From assembly GCA_945907755.1 (NCBI GenBank), contig CAMDTN010000001.1:1-64000 (forward strand): a stretch of DNA of 64,000 bases. The letters are read 5' to 3'. A program made the position numbers and the translations under genes. The stretch comes from Singulisphaera sp. GP187. Lineage in GTDB: Bacteria > Planctomycetota > GCA-002687715. Below the pieces are notes generated by a model, which worked only from the letters and a program-made list of their open reading frames with translations, was not told the DNA's origin and made no database searches. Shown piece by piece: positions 1-7,783 of this stretch. The stretch's first letter is position 1. Each line of letters opens with the position of its first letter.

Positions 1-412
1 AACACTCGCGGTGGATCAGTCGGCTCATCCACAGGAACAGCGGCAGTGCAACGATCAGTGTTGCCAGCGCGCCACGAATGGCGCTTTGTTGGTAGACCTC
101 AGCATAGTCATTGAACTGCGCGTCGAAATTGGGGTCTTGAGTGAACCAATCGCAGCACTCGAACAGAATCAAGCACAGGCTGGTGACAGTGCTCGCAAGC
201 GCCGCGAGCCCAAGCAAGCGGAAGAACGCATCCCGGGCAGAGCCTGAATCAGGCGGCGCGGGCACAGGAATCTCCAGCGTTTCCGAGGCCAACGCTTGCG
301 AGATGTCTTTCTCTTTCCAGCCAGCCGACAGCAACAACATGCGGATGGTCTGATGATCCATGCCCTTGCTGCGCGCATGGGCGATGAACTCGGCGATGCT
401 CTTTGGGCTCAT
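1..412 (-). CDS. Membrane protein with small N-terminal helical domain, partial (3' end outside window)
   Basis: This reading frame is absent from the ORF track because it runs off the left edge. Read from the CAT at 410-412, it starts MSPKSIAEFIAHARSKGMD and continues open for 137 codons. The first ~45 residues form a short helical module (a 'TIRMLLLSAGWKE' type motif) like that seen ahead of DUF5671-type membrane domains. Two hydrophobic segments follow, around residues 63-85 and 112-130, so it is probably an inner-membrane protein. It is divergent from purF with about 95 bp between the starts. Function is unknown, and the family assignment is from memory of the motif and only tentative. 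Confidence 0.6.
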   Translation of the reverse strand, partial: MSPKSIAEFIAHARSKGMDHQTIRMLLLSAGWKEKDISQALASETLEIPVPAPPDSGSARDAFFRLLGLAALASTVTSLCLILFECCDWFTQDPNFDAQFNDYAEVYQQSAIRGALATLIVALPLFLWMSRLIHREC

Positions 413-507
413 GGCTGCGCATGCTACTTCGCGCCGCGGCTTGAGCAGGTGCGCGATGCGCCTATGGTGAGAGCCACGGCGTCGCGCGACGCGGTGATCG
501 GGGGCAT

Positions 508-1989
508 ATGTGCGGTTTTGTTGGCATCTTTGGTCCTGACGGAACCCATGTGGCGCCCGAGATCTACGACGGTCTTCTTGCGGTGCAGCATCGTGGCCAA
601 GACGCCGCCGGCATCATCACTTTCACCAATGCGTTTCATGTGCGCAAGCGCAGAGGGTTGGTCGCCGATGTGTTCGATGCGGCTGCTATGGACACGCTGC
701 AAGGCAATCTCGGCGTGGGGCATGTGCGCTATCCCACGGTGGGCGGCGGTGGCGACGAAGACGCTCAGCCGTTCCATCACACCTACCCGTTGGGCGTGGC
801 CATGGCGCACAACGGCAATGTCACCAATTATGTCGAACTCACGCAGGACCGGTTTTTGAACCGCGGCACGCGCTTGAACTCCACCTGCGATGTCGAGCTG
901 ATCTTGTGGGTGTTCCAAGACGCGCTCTCGCGGCGCCTGCGAGTTAGTGATCGCATCACAGCGGACGATGTGTTTGCCGCCGTTGGCGCCGTGCACGAAA
1001 AAGTAAAGGGCGCCTATTCTGTGGTGGCGACCATTGCCGACGAAGGCATGGTGGCCTTCCGCGACCCCTTCGGCATCAAGCCCATCGTTTTCGGCGAGAA
1101 AACCACGCCGGCGGGTATGTCGTACATGTGCGCCTCCGAATCCGTGGTGTTGGATGTGAACGGCTACCAGCGCACCCGTGAAATCGGCGCGGGGGAGGCC
1201 GTGTTCATCGACCACCAACGAATAGCGCATCAGCGCCGCGTCACCGAGCGGCCGCACCGCCCGTGCATCTTCGAGTTTGTGTATTTCGCGCGGCCGGATT
1301 CGTTCTTAGATGATGTGTCGGTGTACAAGGCGCGCCGCCGTTTCGGCGAGGCACTGGCCGAGCAATGGAAGGGCGGTAATCACCCGGGCCCCGATGTGGT
1401 CATTCCCATTCCGGATTCTGCGCGCGATGCCGCAATCGCATTCGCCGATGCTATCGGCGTGCCCTACCGCGACGGCTTCGTGAAGAACCGCTACATCGGG
1501 CGCACCTTCATCATGCCCAATCAAAAGGCGCGCACCAATTCTGTGCGGCGCAAGCTGAACCCGATCAAATTGGAGTTTGAAGGCAAGCATGTGCTGTTGG
1601 TTGACGACTCCATCGTGCGCGGCACGACTTCGCGCCGCATTGTGGCCATGGCGCGCGAAGCCGGGGCGCGCGAAGTGTCCTTCGCAGTGACCAGCCCACC
1701 GTTGGTGGCGCCTTGCCCGTACGGCATCGACATGGCCAGCAAGCGCGAGTTTGTGGCTACCGATCGCACTGTGGATGAAGTCGCGAAGTTTCTCGGAGTG
1801 GACCGTTTGGTTTACCTTGAGCGCGAAGCCATGAATGCCGCCGTGCGCGCTGGCAACCCCAAGCTGGATGGTTTTTGCAATGCGTGTTTCAACGGCGACT
1901 ACCCAACGGGAGACTTGAGCGTCGAACGCTTGCAATTGCTGGAGGATGAACGCGAGCAACACGGAGCGCGGGTGTCTGCGGGGAACTGA
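508..1989 (+). CDS. purF: Amidophosphoribosyltransferase
   Basis: Catalyses the first committed step of purine synthesis, making 5-phosphoribosylamine from PRPP and glutamine. The protein of 493 aa starts MCGFVGIFG, placing the Ntn-hydrolase nucleophile Cys at position 2 once Met is removed. The glutaminase domain spans roughly 2-240. The C-terminal PRTase domain carries the PRPP loop VLLVDDSIVRGTTSRR near residue 362. Cys253, Cys403, Cys457 and Cys460 match the four positions that bind a [4Fe-4S] cluster in Bacillus-type PurF, although the propeptide common in that type is absent. The ATG at 508 is fixed by the N-terminal Cys. The next gene begins at or just before its stop codon. Confidence 0.96.
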   Translation: MCGFVGIFGPDGTHVAPEIYDGLLAVQHRGQDAAGIITFTNAFHVRKRRGLVADVFDAAAMDTLQGNLGVGHVRYPTVGGGGDEDAQPFHHTYPLGVAMAHNGNVTNYVELTQDRFLNRGTRLNSTCDVELILWVFQDALSRRLRVSDRITADDVFAAVGAVHEKVKGAYSVVATIADEGMVAFRDPFGIKPIVFGEKTTPAGMSYMCASESVVLDVNGYQRTREIGAGEAVFIDHQRIAHQRRVTERPHRPCIFEFVYFARPDSFLDDVSVYKARRRFGEALAEQWKGGNHPGPDVVIPIPDSARDAAIAFADAIGVPYRDGFVKNRYIGRTFIMPNQKARTNSVRRKLNPIKLEFEGKHVLLVDDSIVRGTTSRRIVAMAREAGAREVSFAVTSPPLVAPCPYGIDMASKREFVATDRTVDEVAKFLGVDRLVYLEREAMNAAVRAGNPKLDGFCNACFNGDYPTGDLSVERLQLLEDEREQHGARVSAGN

Positions 1990-1990
1990 T

Positions 1991-2764
1991 TTGCTGCTGG
2001 CATCTTGGAATGTGAACAGTGTGCGCGCGCGCGCCGAACGCGTGCAGGGCTGGCTTGCGGCGCGCAAGCCCGACGTAGCGTGCTTGCAAGAATTGAAGGT
2101 TGAAGACGCGCTCTTTCCGCATGCGCTGTTTGCAGAGCTGGGCTATCAGGCCATTTGCCACGGTCAGAAAACCTACAACGGCGTCGCCATTGTGGTGCGC
2201 AAAGAATTGGAAGTGCACGATGTACTGCGCGGGCTGGCGGGCACGGAAGAAGAGGCCGGGCGTCGCGTGATCGCTGCCACCGTGGGTGGTTTGCGCATCG
2301 TGAATGTGTATGTAGTGAATGGCCAAGCCGTAGGCAGCGACAAATACGCCATGAAGCTGCGCTGGTTGGCGGCGTTGCAGTCTTTCTTGGCCGAAGAGTT
2401 GGCGCGCCACCCAGCGCTGGTGGTCTTAGGCGATTTCAATATTGCGCCCGCTGATTTGGATGTTCACGACCCCGCAGCATGGGCAGGCTCTGTCCTTTGC
2501 TCTGTTGAAGAGCGCGCAGCCTTGCGTGGCATGGAAGCCCTTGGCCTCACCGATGTGTTTCGTGCGCAACACCCGGAGGCTCGCGAGTTTTCATGGTGGG
2601 ATTACCGCATGCTCGGTTTCCCGAAGAATCACGGATTGCGCATCGACTTGATGCTCGCGTCCGCTGCCGCATTAGTGCGCTGTCAAAGCTCGTCCATCGA
2701 CCGCGACGAACGCAAAGGTAAGAACGCCTCCGACCACGCCCCTGTGCTGGCGGAGTTCACCTGA
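1991..2764 (+). CDS. xth: Exodeoxyribonuclease III (AP endonuclease)
   Basis: Acts in base-excision repair, cleaving at abasic sites and removing 3' blocking groups. Family motifs are in order: an ASWNVNSVRAR start, CLQELK with the metal-binding Glu, NGVAIV, GDFNIAP and a terminal SDHAPV with the catalytic Asp-His. The TTG at 1991 gives MLLASWNVNS, matching the usual length of the N-terminus, and is preceded by GGGGA. The ATG at 1946 would add 15 residues and overlap purF by 44 nt, so the start is not settled. The gene follows purF directly and is probably co-transcribed. Its last 8 bp overlap the convergent RidA gene. Confidence 0.93.
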   Translation: MLLASWNVNSVRARAERVQGWLAARKPDVACLQELKVEDALFPHALFAELGYQAICHGQKTYNGVAIVVRKELEVHDVLRGLAGTEEEAGRRVIAATVGGLRIVNVYVVNGQAVGSDKYAMKLRWLAALQSFLAEELARHPALVVLGDFNIAPADLDVHDPAAWAGSVLCSVEERAALRGMEALGLTDVFRAQHPEAREFSWWDYRMLGFPKNHGLRIDLMLASAAALVRCQSSSIDRDERKGKNASDHAPVLAEFT

Positions 2765-3233
2765 CGGCGCGCTTGTTTGCGACGGCGTCGATTTCGATGC
2801 GGGCAGCGCGCGGTAGGGCTGCCACTTGCACTGTTGCGCGAGCGGGGCGGTGGGTGCCGAAATATTCTGCGTAGAGCGCGTTGACCTTGGCGAAATCGGC
2901 GAGGTCTGCCAAGTAGATGGTGCAGCGCAGCACCAGCGTGCGATCGGATTGCGCGGCCTGCAGCACGGCGTCCAAGTTCTGCAACACGCGGCGCGTTTCT
3001 GCTTCGATGCCGCCGGGCACTATTTGTCCCGTGGCGGGGTCGATGCCAATCTGCCCGCTGGCCCACACCATTCCGTTGCTGGCAACCGCTTGTGAGTAAG
3101 GCCCGATGGCGGCCGGTGCAGCGGGGGTTTGCACCGTTGCGATGACTGTTTCGTGAATGTGCGTCGTGCTGCATGCCGACAATGCGAGCAGCACGCACAG
3201 CAACCAGCGCCCATGATCATTCCGTTGCGTCAT
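2757..3233 (-). CDS. RidA family protein, predicted lipoprotein
   Basis: RidA/YjgF/UK114 proteins hydrolyse reactive enamine/imine intermediates. Family signatures are GPYSQAV, WASGQIGIDP, ET..VLQNLDAVL, the Cys-containing LVLRCTIYLADL strand and an RATVQVAALPR tail with the conserved Arg. The true start is the ATG at 3233, not the longer ORF start. It gives MTQRNDHGRW followed by a hydrophobic stretch and LSACS, a lipobox. An exported RidA is less common than the cytosolic form. The final segment RIEIDAVA is a typical C-terminus. It converges on xth with an 8-bp overlap. Confidence 0.87.
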   Translation of the reverse strand: MTQRNDHGRWLLCVLLALSACSTTHIHETVIATVQTPAAPAAIGPYSQAVASNGMVWASGQIGIDPATGQIVPGGIEAETRRVLQNLDAVLQAAQSDRTLVLRCTIYLADLADFAKVNALYAEYFGTHRPARATVQVAALPRAARIEIDAVANKRAVR

Positions 3234-3259
3234 CGCGATACCCCTTTGTGTCGGTACAT

Positions 3260-3299
3260 AAAAAAACCGGGGGCGCGTCAGAAGGAAAGACGGCCCCCG
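3260..3299 (-). terminator. Rho-independent terminator downstream of the leuB-like gene
   Basis: Read on the minus strand, CGGGGGC-CGTC pairs with GACG-(C)-GCCCCCG around a 9-nt loop and is followed directly by seven T. It lies between the leuB-like gene (3502) and the RidA gene (3233), so the two are probably separate transcription units. Confidence 0.85.
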
Positions 3300-3501
3300 A
3301 TCTCGGGTGATGCAGCACGCGGCGGGGATTGAGGGAAGAAGGAGGCCGCGGCACCGCACCACGCGCGGCGGGCAAATGCCGCCGAGCTGAGACACCGTAA
3401 CGAATGCCGCACCGCCGATGCAAGGCAGCATTGTGTGAGGTGGAAAGAATGCCCGAGCAAGCACGGCATGCTCAGCCACAAGTTCCGCTGGGGCTATGGC
3501 T

Positions 3502-4671
3502 TCAGGGCGTCGAGGCCACCATGGAGGCGGCGAGTTCGGCGCAGGCCATACCCACTTCGCTGCACTTGGCGGCCTTGGCTTCGCCCACGAGGTCGTAGGT
3601 GAGCGGCGCGCCGCGTTGCAGCAATTCCTGCACCGCCTCTTCGATGGCGGCGCCTGCGCGCAGCAGCTTGGTGTCTTTCTTGCGCCGCCCCAGCCAGTCG
3701 CAGGCTTCTTTGGTGGCCAAGATCATGGCGATCGGGTTCACCTTGTCGAGGCCAGTGTATTTCGGTGCCGAACCGTGGATGGGTTCGAACATGGCGTGGT
3801 TGTCGCCAATGTTGGCACCCACCGCCATGCCCATGCCGCCTTGCAGCACCGAAGCGAGGTCGGTGACGATGTCACCAAACATGTTGGTGGTGACGCACAC
3901 ATCGAAGTTCTCGGGCTGAGTGATCAGCCACTGCGTGAACGCATCCACGATGGCCGTGTCTTTTTCAATCTCGGGGTACTCCTTGCCGATTTCGAAAAAC
4001 ACTTCGCGGAACAAGCGGCAGCCGTTCAGAACATTGTCTTTGATAATCGCGGTGACGCGCTTCTTGCCGTCCTTCGGCGCGCCTTGCGGGCGGGCGCGGC
4101 ACAATTCAAACGCCTTGCGAATAACGCGCGCGGCGCCCTCGCGCGTGATCAAGCGCACATCCACAGCCACCTTGGCGCAGCCGCCAGGTTTCAGCACGCC
4201 GCCAATACCAGAATAAAGTCCCTCGGTGCCTTCGCGCACAAAGAGGATGTCCACTTTGCCGGGCTTCCACACTTGCACGCGTTGGCCATGAATGCGGTGA
4301 TCCACGCCGGGGTACAACTTCACTGGGCGGACATTGGCGTAAAGCTCAAGGCGCGTGCGATTGCCAATCACTGGCGACCATCCCGCCATGTTGCCATCAG
4401 CCATGGTCAGCGGCCCGCCGGTGCCATCGGGATCGGGCCAACCCACCGCGCCGAGCAGCAGCACATCCGCCGCCTTGCACTTCTCGAAGCTGCCTTCGGG
4501 CCAGTCGCTCTTGCGTCCGTTGGCCAAGTAATACTGCCCGCCGCACGGAATCTCGGTGATGTCCCAAGTGATGCCCAGCGGTGCGCTCACCGCATGCAAC
4601 ACGCGCAAGCCTTCGCGCAAAACTTCAGGGCCGGTTCCGTCTCCAGGCAGCGTGACGAGGTGGTAACTCAT
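3502..4671 (-). CDS. Isocitrate/isopropylmalate dehydrogenase family protein
   Basis: NAD(P)-dependent beta-decarboxylating dehydrogenase of the LeuB/Icd/TtuC fold, 389 aa. Visible features are the N-terminal LPGDGTGPEV, the substrate-binding YANVRPVKLYPG, the catalytic Tyr in VREGTEGLYSG, the catalytic Lys in IIKDNVLNG, the metal-binding Asp in MFGDIVTDLAS, and the nucleotide-binding EPIHGSAPKYTG. The substrate cannot be read from sequence: LeuB, tartrate dehydrogenase and homoisocitrate dehydrogenase share these motifs, and no leuA/C/D genes are nearby. It appears monocistronic with its own terminator at 3260-3299. Confidence 0.88.
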   Translation of the reverse strand: MSYHLVTLPGDGTGPEVLREGLRVLHAVSAPLGITWDITEIPCGGQYYLANGRKSDWPEGSFEKCKAADVLLLGAVGWPDPDGTGGPLTMADGNMAGWSPVIGNRTRLELYANVRPVKLYPGVDHRIHGQRVQVWKPGKVDILFVREGTEGLYSGIGGVLKPGGCAKVAVDVRLITREGAARVIRKAFELCRARPQGAPKDGKKRVTAIIKDNVLNGCRLFREVFFEIGKEYPEIEKDTAIVDAFTQWLITQPENFDVCVTTNMFGDIVTDLASVLQGGMGMAVGANIGDNHAMFEPIHGSAPKYTGLDKVNPIAMILATKEACDWLGRRKKDTKLLRAGAAIEEAVQELLQRGAPLTYDLVGEAKAAKCSEVGMACAELAASMVASTP

Positions 4672-4724
4672 GCCTGCGTGTTAGCAGGCGGCGGGCGCCG
4701 ATTCACGGCCAGAGCAAGGCTTCG

Positions 4725-6080
4725 TCAACCCTTCTTTGCGGGCTTCACAGTGGACTTCATCAGCCCCAACCAGTTCTTTGTATTGGGCGTGAACAAGGGG
4801 AAGAAGTCCTTGGGCGCATCGAAGCTGAAGGTGCCCTTCAAGACTTCCGCGAAGACTTGGCGGAAGTCAATGCTGACGCGCAGGTCGCGGCCGTCTTCGA
4901 GGTTCTTGGTTTCGAGGCTGCCGTAGTCGCCGTGCACTTTGCCGCCCTCGACGCCGCCGCCTAAGAGCAGCATGCACGAGCCGCGCCCGTGATCGGTGCC
5001 GCGGTTGCCGTTCTCGGCCACGGTGCGACCGAACTCTGTCATCACCATCACTTGCGTGCGTGCCAAGGCAGGGCCCAAATCCTTGGCGAACGCGGCAATG
5101 GCGTCGCACAGCTCTTTCAAGTTGCGTTGCATGGAACCATCCACCGAGCCTTCGCCTTGGTGCATGTCCCAGCCGCCGTAATCCAACGCAGCCACTTGCA
5201 AGCCGGCATTATTCCGAATGACGCGCGAGATCATGCGCAAACGCTGCGACAGCGCATCGCGCCCATAGAGAGTGTCGTCTTGGCCGCCGGGCGGTTCCTT
5301 CTCGATCACATCCCAGAAGTGGCGCAGCGTTTCAATAGTGTGGCGGCCAACTTCGACAGCCTCTTCACGCCCGCGGGCTTCGCCGCCGGTTTCCATGGCG
5401 CCCGCTTCTTCCATAATGCCGCCGTTGCGATAGACATCGTCGAAGAGGTCTAACAGGCCTTCGCTGTCGTTGCGGCGCAGTTGCGGCACGGCCAACACCG
5501 GCTGCTTGCCGCGCAAACTCCGTGGCAGCAAACCTTGCATGGCCAATGCACGCAATGGCGTTGCATTCTGCGCAGCGGTGTCGCGCAGGAAACGATTCAG
5601 CCAACCGTTCTTCACCAAGCGGTCGCCGGGCGCCGCGTATTCCATGAAATCTTGAGCGTCGAAGTGGCTGCGCGTCGGATGCGGCGAACCCGTGCCCAGA
5701 ATGGGCGCGAATTGCTTGCTGTCCCAGAAGGGCTTCAGCGCGGACATCGCGGGGTGCATCCCGTATTTATTGTCCAGCACAACGATGCCCGCTTCGTCCG
5801 CCGTGGTTTCGGTTTGAATGCCGATTTGCGGGCGCACCATCGCATAGGCCTTGTCCGAATAAGGCACGATGATGTTCAGCGGGTCTGCGCCGCCGCGCAG
5901 ATAGATGACAACCAGCGCGGGGAGTTCCGCGGTCGCATTAGGAGCAAGACCAGCGCGCGGCTCCGCGAACAGAGTGGGGAAGCCACCAAGTCCGCCCAGT
6001 AGCGGCCCAGCCAGCATGATGCCAGCGGATGCAGCCAAGAAATTGCGGCGGTCGTGATTGCAGTGATGTTTGTTCTTCAT
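4725..6080 (-). CDS. DUF1501 domain-containing protein, Tat-exported
   Basis: Protein of 451 aa with a Tat-type leader (DRRNFLAASAGIML after a short charged n-region). The mature part belongs to the sulfatase-like/alkaline-phosphatase-like DUF1501 family, with LVVIYLRGGADPLN, THPTRSHFDAQDFME-like His/Asp residues, LDYGGWDMHQGE, VMVMTEFGRTVAENGNRGTDHGRG and a GGGVEGGKVHG end. Metal-binding His/Asp residues are therefore present, but the substrate is unknown. It lies 9 nt after the DUF1800 gene, the usual arrangement for this pair in Planctomycetota and relatives. A second copy of the pair is at 46674-49416. Confidence 0.9.
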   Translation of the reverse strand: MKNKHHCNHDRRNFLAASAGIMLAGPLLGGLGGFPTLFAEPRAGLAPNATAELPALVVIYLRGGADPLNIIVPYSDKAYAMVRPQIGIQTETTADEAGIVVLDNKYGMHPAMSALKPFWDSKQFAPILGTGSPHPTRSHFDAQDFMEYAAPGDRLVKNGWLNRFLRDTAAQNATPLRALAMQGLLPRSLRGKQPVLAVPQLRRNDSEGLLDLFDDVYRNGGIMEEAGAMETGGEARGREEAVEVGRHTIETLRHFWDVIEKEPPGGQDDTLYGRDALSQRLRMISRVIRNNAGLQVAALDYGGWDMHQGEGSVDGSMQRNLKELCDAIAAFAKDLGPALARTQVMVMTEFGRTVAENGNRGTDHGRGSCMLLLGGGVEGGKVHGDYGSLETKNLEDGRDLRVSIDFRQVFAEVLKGTFSFDAPKDFFPLFTPNTKNWLGLMKSTVKPAKKG

Positions 6081-6089
6081 CGGTTCATC

Positions 6090-7703
6090 TCACTGTTGCT
6101 GAAACTCCGGGCTTCCGAGCAGGACTCCAACAAGGTCTTTCGCTAATGCGTCGCGGCCTGCGCTGTCCGCGGCTTTGCCTGTGGACACGCGCTGCAACAC
6201 GAGGCGCTCGATGACGCCGGCTGTAGCTGGGCCCAACCCTTGCGGCACAATGCGCTGCGCCAATGTGTTGCCAAGTTCCATGGGGTCTGCGGGCAGGCTC
6301 GCATAGAACGCGGGTGCGATGACCACGCCGCGCAGCGTGCCGCGCGCCAACGCCAATGCGAAGCGCCAACGCAAGGCCATCACGCCGGGGTCGCGCCAGG
6401 CTTCCGCGGTTTCGGCCCAGCCAGTTGGGTCTTCCATGTTGTAGATGCGCAGGCCCAAGTTGCTGACGGCTTCGGTCACGGCGTTGGCATCGACCACCGT
6501 CGCATCTGTGACGCGCAACGCAGACACCACGAATTCGAAGGGCGTCTTGAACTTGGCCATGAAATGTTCGCGCGAATAGAAATCCGGGTGCGTGACAATC
6601 GCCTTCACCACGGCGCGCAGATCGCCCTTGGTGTTGCGGAAGGCGTCTTTGCCGGCGGCGACGATGGCCGCGGGCGGGTTGTCATTCACGAACCAGCGCG
6701 TGAGCTTCTTGGCGATGAACTCTGCCGTGTTCTCGTGGGCGCACAGGCGCTTCAGCACAGCTTCGCCTTCGGTGAGGCCCTCTTCGCGGCGCCCTTCCTG
6801 CAAGCCTTTTCCGAACACGACTTTGGGTTCCGTGTCGTGCATGTCTTGCTTGAACGAGAAACCGCTGCCTTCTTTGGCGTCGAAGTCCACGGACCATCCG
6901 GTGAAGGCGCGCGCGACTTCCGTGACATCCTTTTGCGTGTAGCCGTTATCCACGCCCAAGGTGTGCAATTCCATCAGCTCGCGCGCATAGTTTTCGTTCA
7001 AGCCCGATTGACGCGCAATTTCCACTTGCTCGCGCGCGGCTTGCTCGGAACCGGTTTGGCGGCGCACGCGGCGTTCAATCATGCGCAGTTCTGAGCGTGG
7101 CGGGGCGCGGCGGCTGAGCGCGTTGTCGAGATACACCAACATGGCGGGGTGGTGCGCGGTGGCCGAGAGCATGTCCGCGAACTTGCCGAAAATGTTTGGA
7201 CGCAGCGCAGCCTCTTCATAGTGCGTGGCGGTGAGCGCCACCGATTCCTTGTTCACGTCGACATTGAAATGATTGCGCCAGAAATCGGCGAGTACTTCGA
7301 AGAGCTGGCGTTCGGAATGCAAGGCGCGCAGCACTACGACTTGCTTCAGTTCCGTCGACGCTTGCTGCCGCAGGCGGTTGCGTTGCTGCTGATCGGTGGG
7401 GCTTGCGGCGGCGTTGATCTCGATGAAGGTGCGTCCGAGAGTCTTGAAGCGCGCGAGGTCTTTCGCCAACGCCGCATCCACACTCGCGTCAGCTGCGAAC
7501 TGCGCGTCGATCCACGCGGTCAAGCCTAGGCTCTTCAGCGCAGCTTGATCCGCAGGGCGCGCGCCCCAAGTGAGGCGCGAGAGAATGTGCACGGCGCGCT
7601 CCTCGTCGCTCAGCGGGCTCGCTGGATCGCGACGGGGCGCATTGTTCTGCGCAACGAGGGCGCATGTGCATAGGCACAAGACCCACAGGAACTTCACTGG
7701 CAT
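6090..7703 (-). CDS. DUF1800 domain-containing secreted protein
   Basis: Start at 7703 is supported by GGAGG five nt upstream; it gives MPVKFLWVLCLCTCALVAQ, a Sec signal peptide. The TTG at 7715 is less likely. The 537-aa product has the DUF1800 hallmarks: HILSRLTWGARP at the N-terminus, DFWRNHFNVDV, ENYARELMELHTLGV, ARAFTGWSV, KLTRWFVNDNPP and AIVTHPDFYS. Function is unknown. The family is normally paired with a DUF1501 exported protein, as here. The gene lies 80 bp downstream of proS on the same strand and may be read from a separate promoter in that gap. Confidence 0.9.
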   Translation of the reverse strand: MPVKFLWVLCLCTCALVAQNNAPRRDPASPLSDEERAVHILSRLTWGARPADQAALKSLGLTAWIDAQFAADASVDAALAKDLARFKTLGRTFIEINAAASPTDQQQRNRLRQQASTELKQVVVLRALHSERQLFEVLADFWRNHFNVDVNKESVALTATHYEEAALRPNIFGKFADMLSATAHHPAMLVYLDNALSRRAPPRSELRMIERRVRRQTGSEQAAREQVEIARQSGLNENYARELMELHTLGVDNGYTQKDVTEVARAFTGWSVDFDAKEGSGFSFKQDMHDTEPKVVFGKGLQEGRREEGLTEGEAVLKRLCAHENTAEFIAKKLTRWFVNDNPPAAIVAAGKDAFRNTKGDLRAVVKAIVTHPDFYSREHFMAKFKTPFEFVVSALRVTDATVVDANAVTEAVSNLGLRIYNMEDPTGWAETAEAWRDPGVMALRWRFALALARGTLRGVVIAPAFYASLPADPMELGNTLAQRIVPQGLGPATAGVIERLVLQRVSTGKAADSAGRDALAKDLVGVLLGSPEFQQQ

Positions 7704-7783
7704 GGCGGCCTCCAAGTAAGGGGCCCGCCAGCTTACACCCGTGCGCTACGCAGTTTCTACCTGCGCCCGCACGCACTGTGCTC

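Noticed and set aside
3496-4926. 476-aa plus-strand ORF antisense to the leuB-like gene
   Set aside because: Low-complexity shadow of a conserved gene on the other strand with His/Ala-rich composition. Such antisense ORFs are common in GC-rich codon use.
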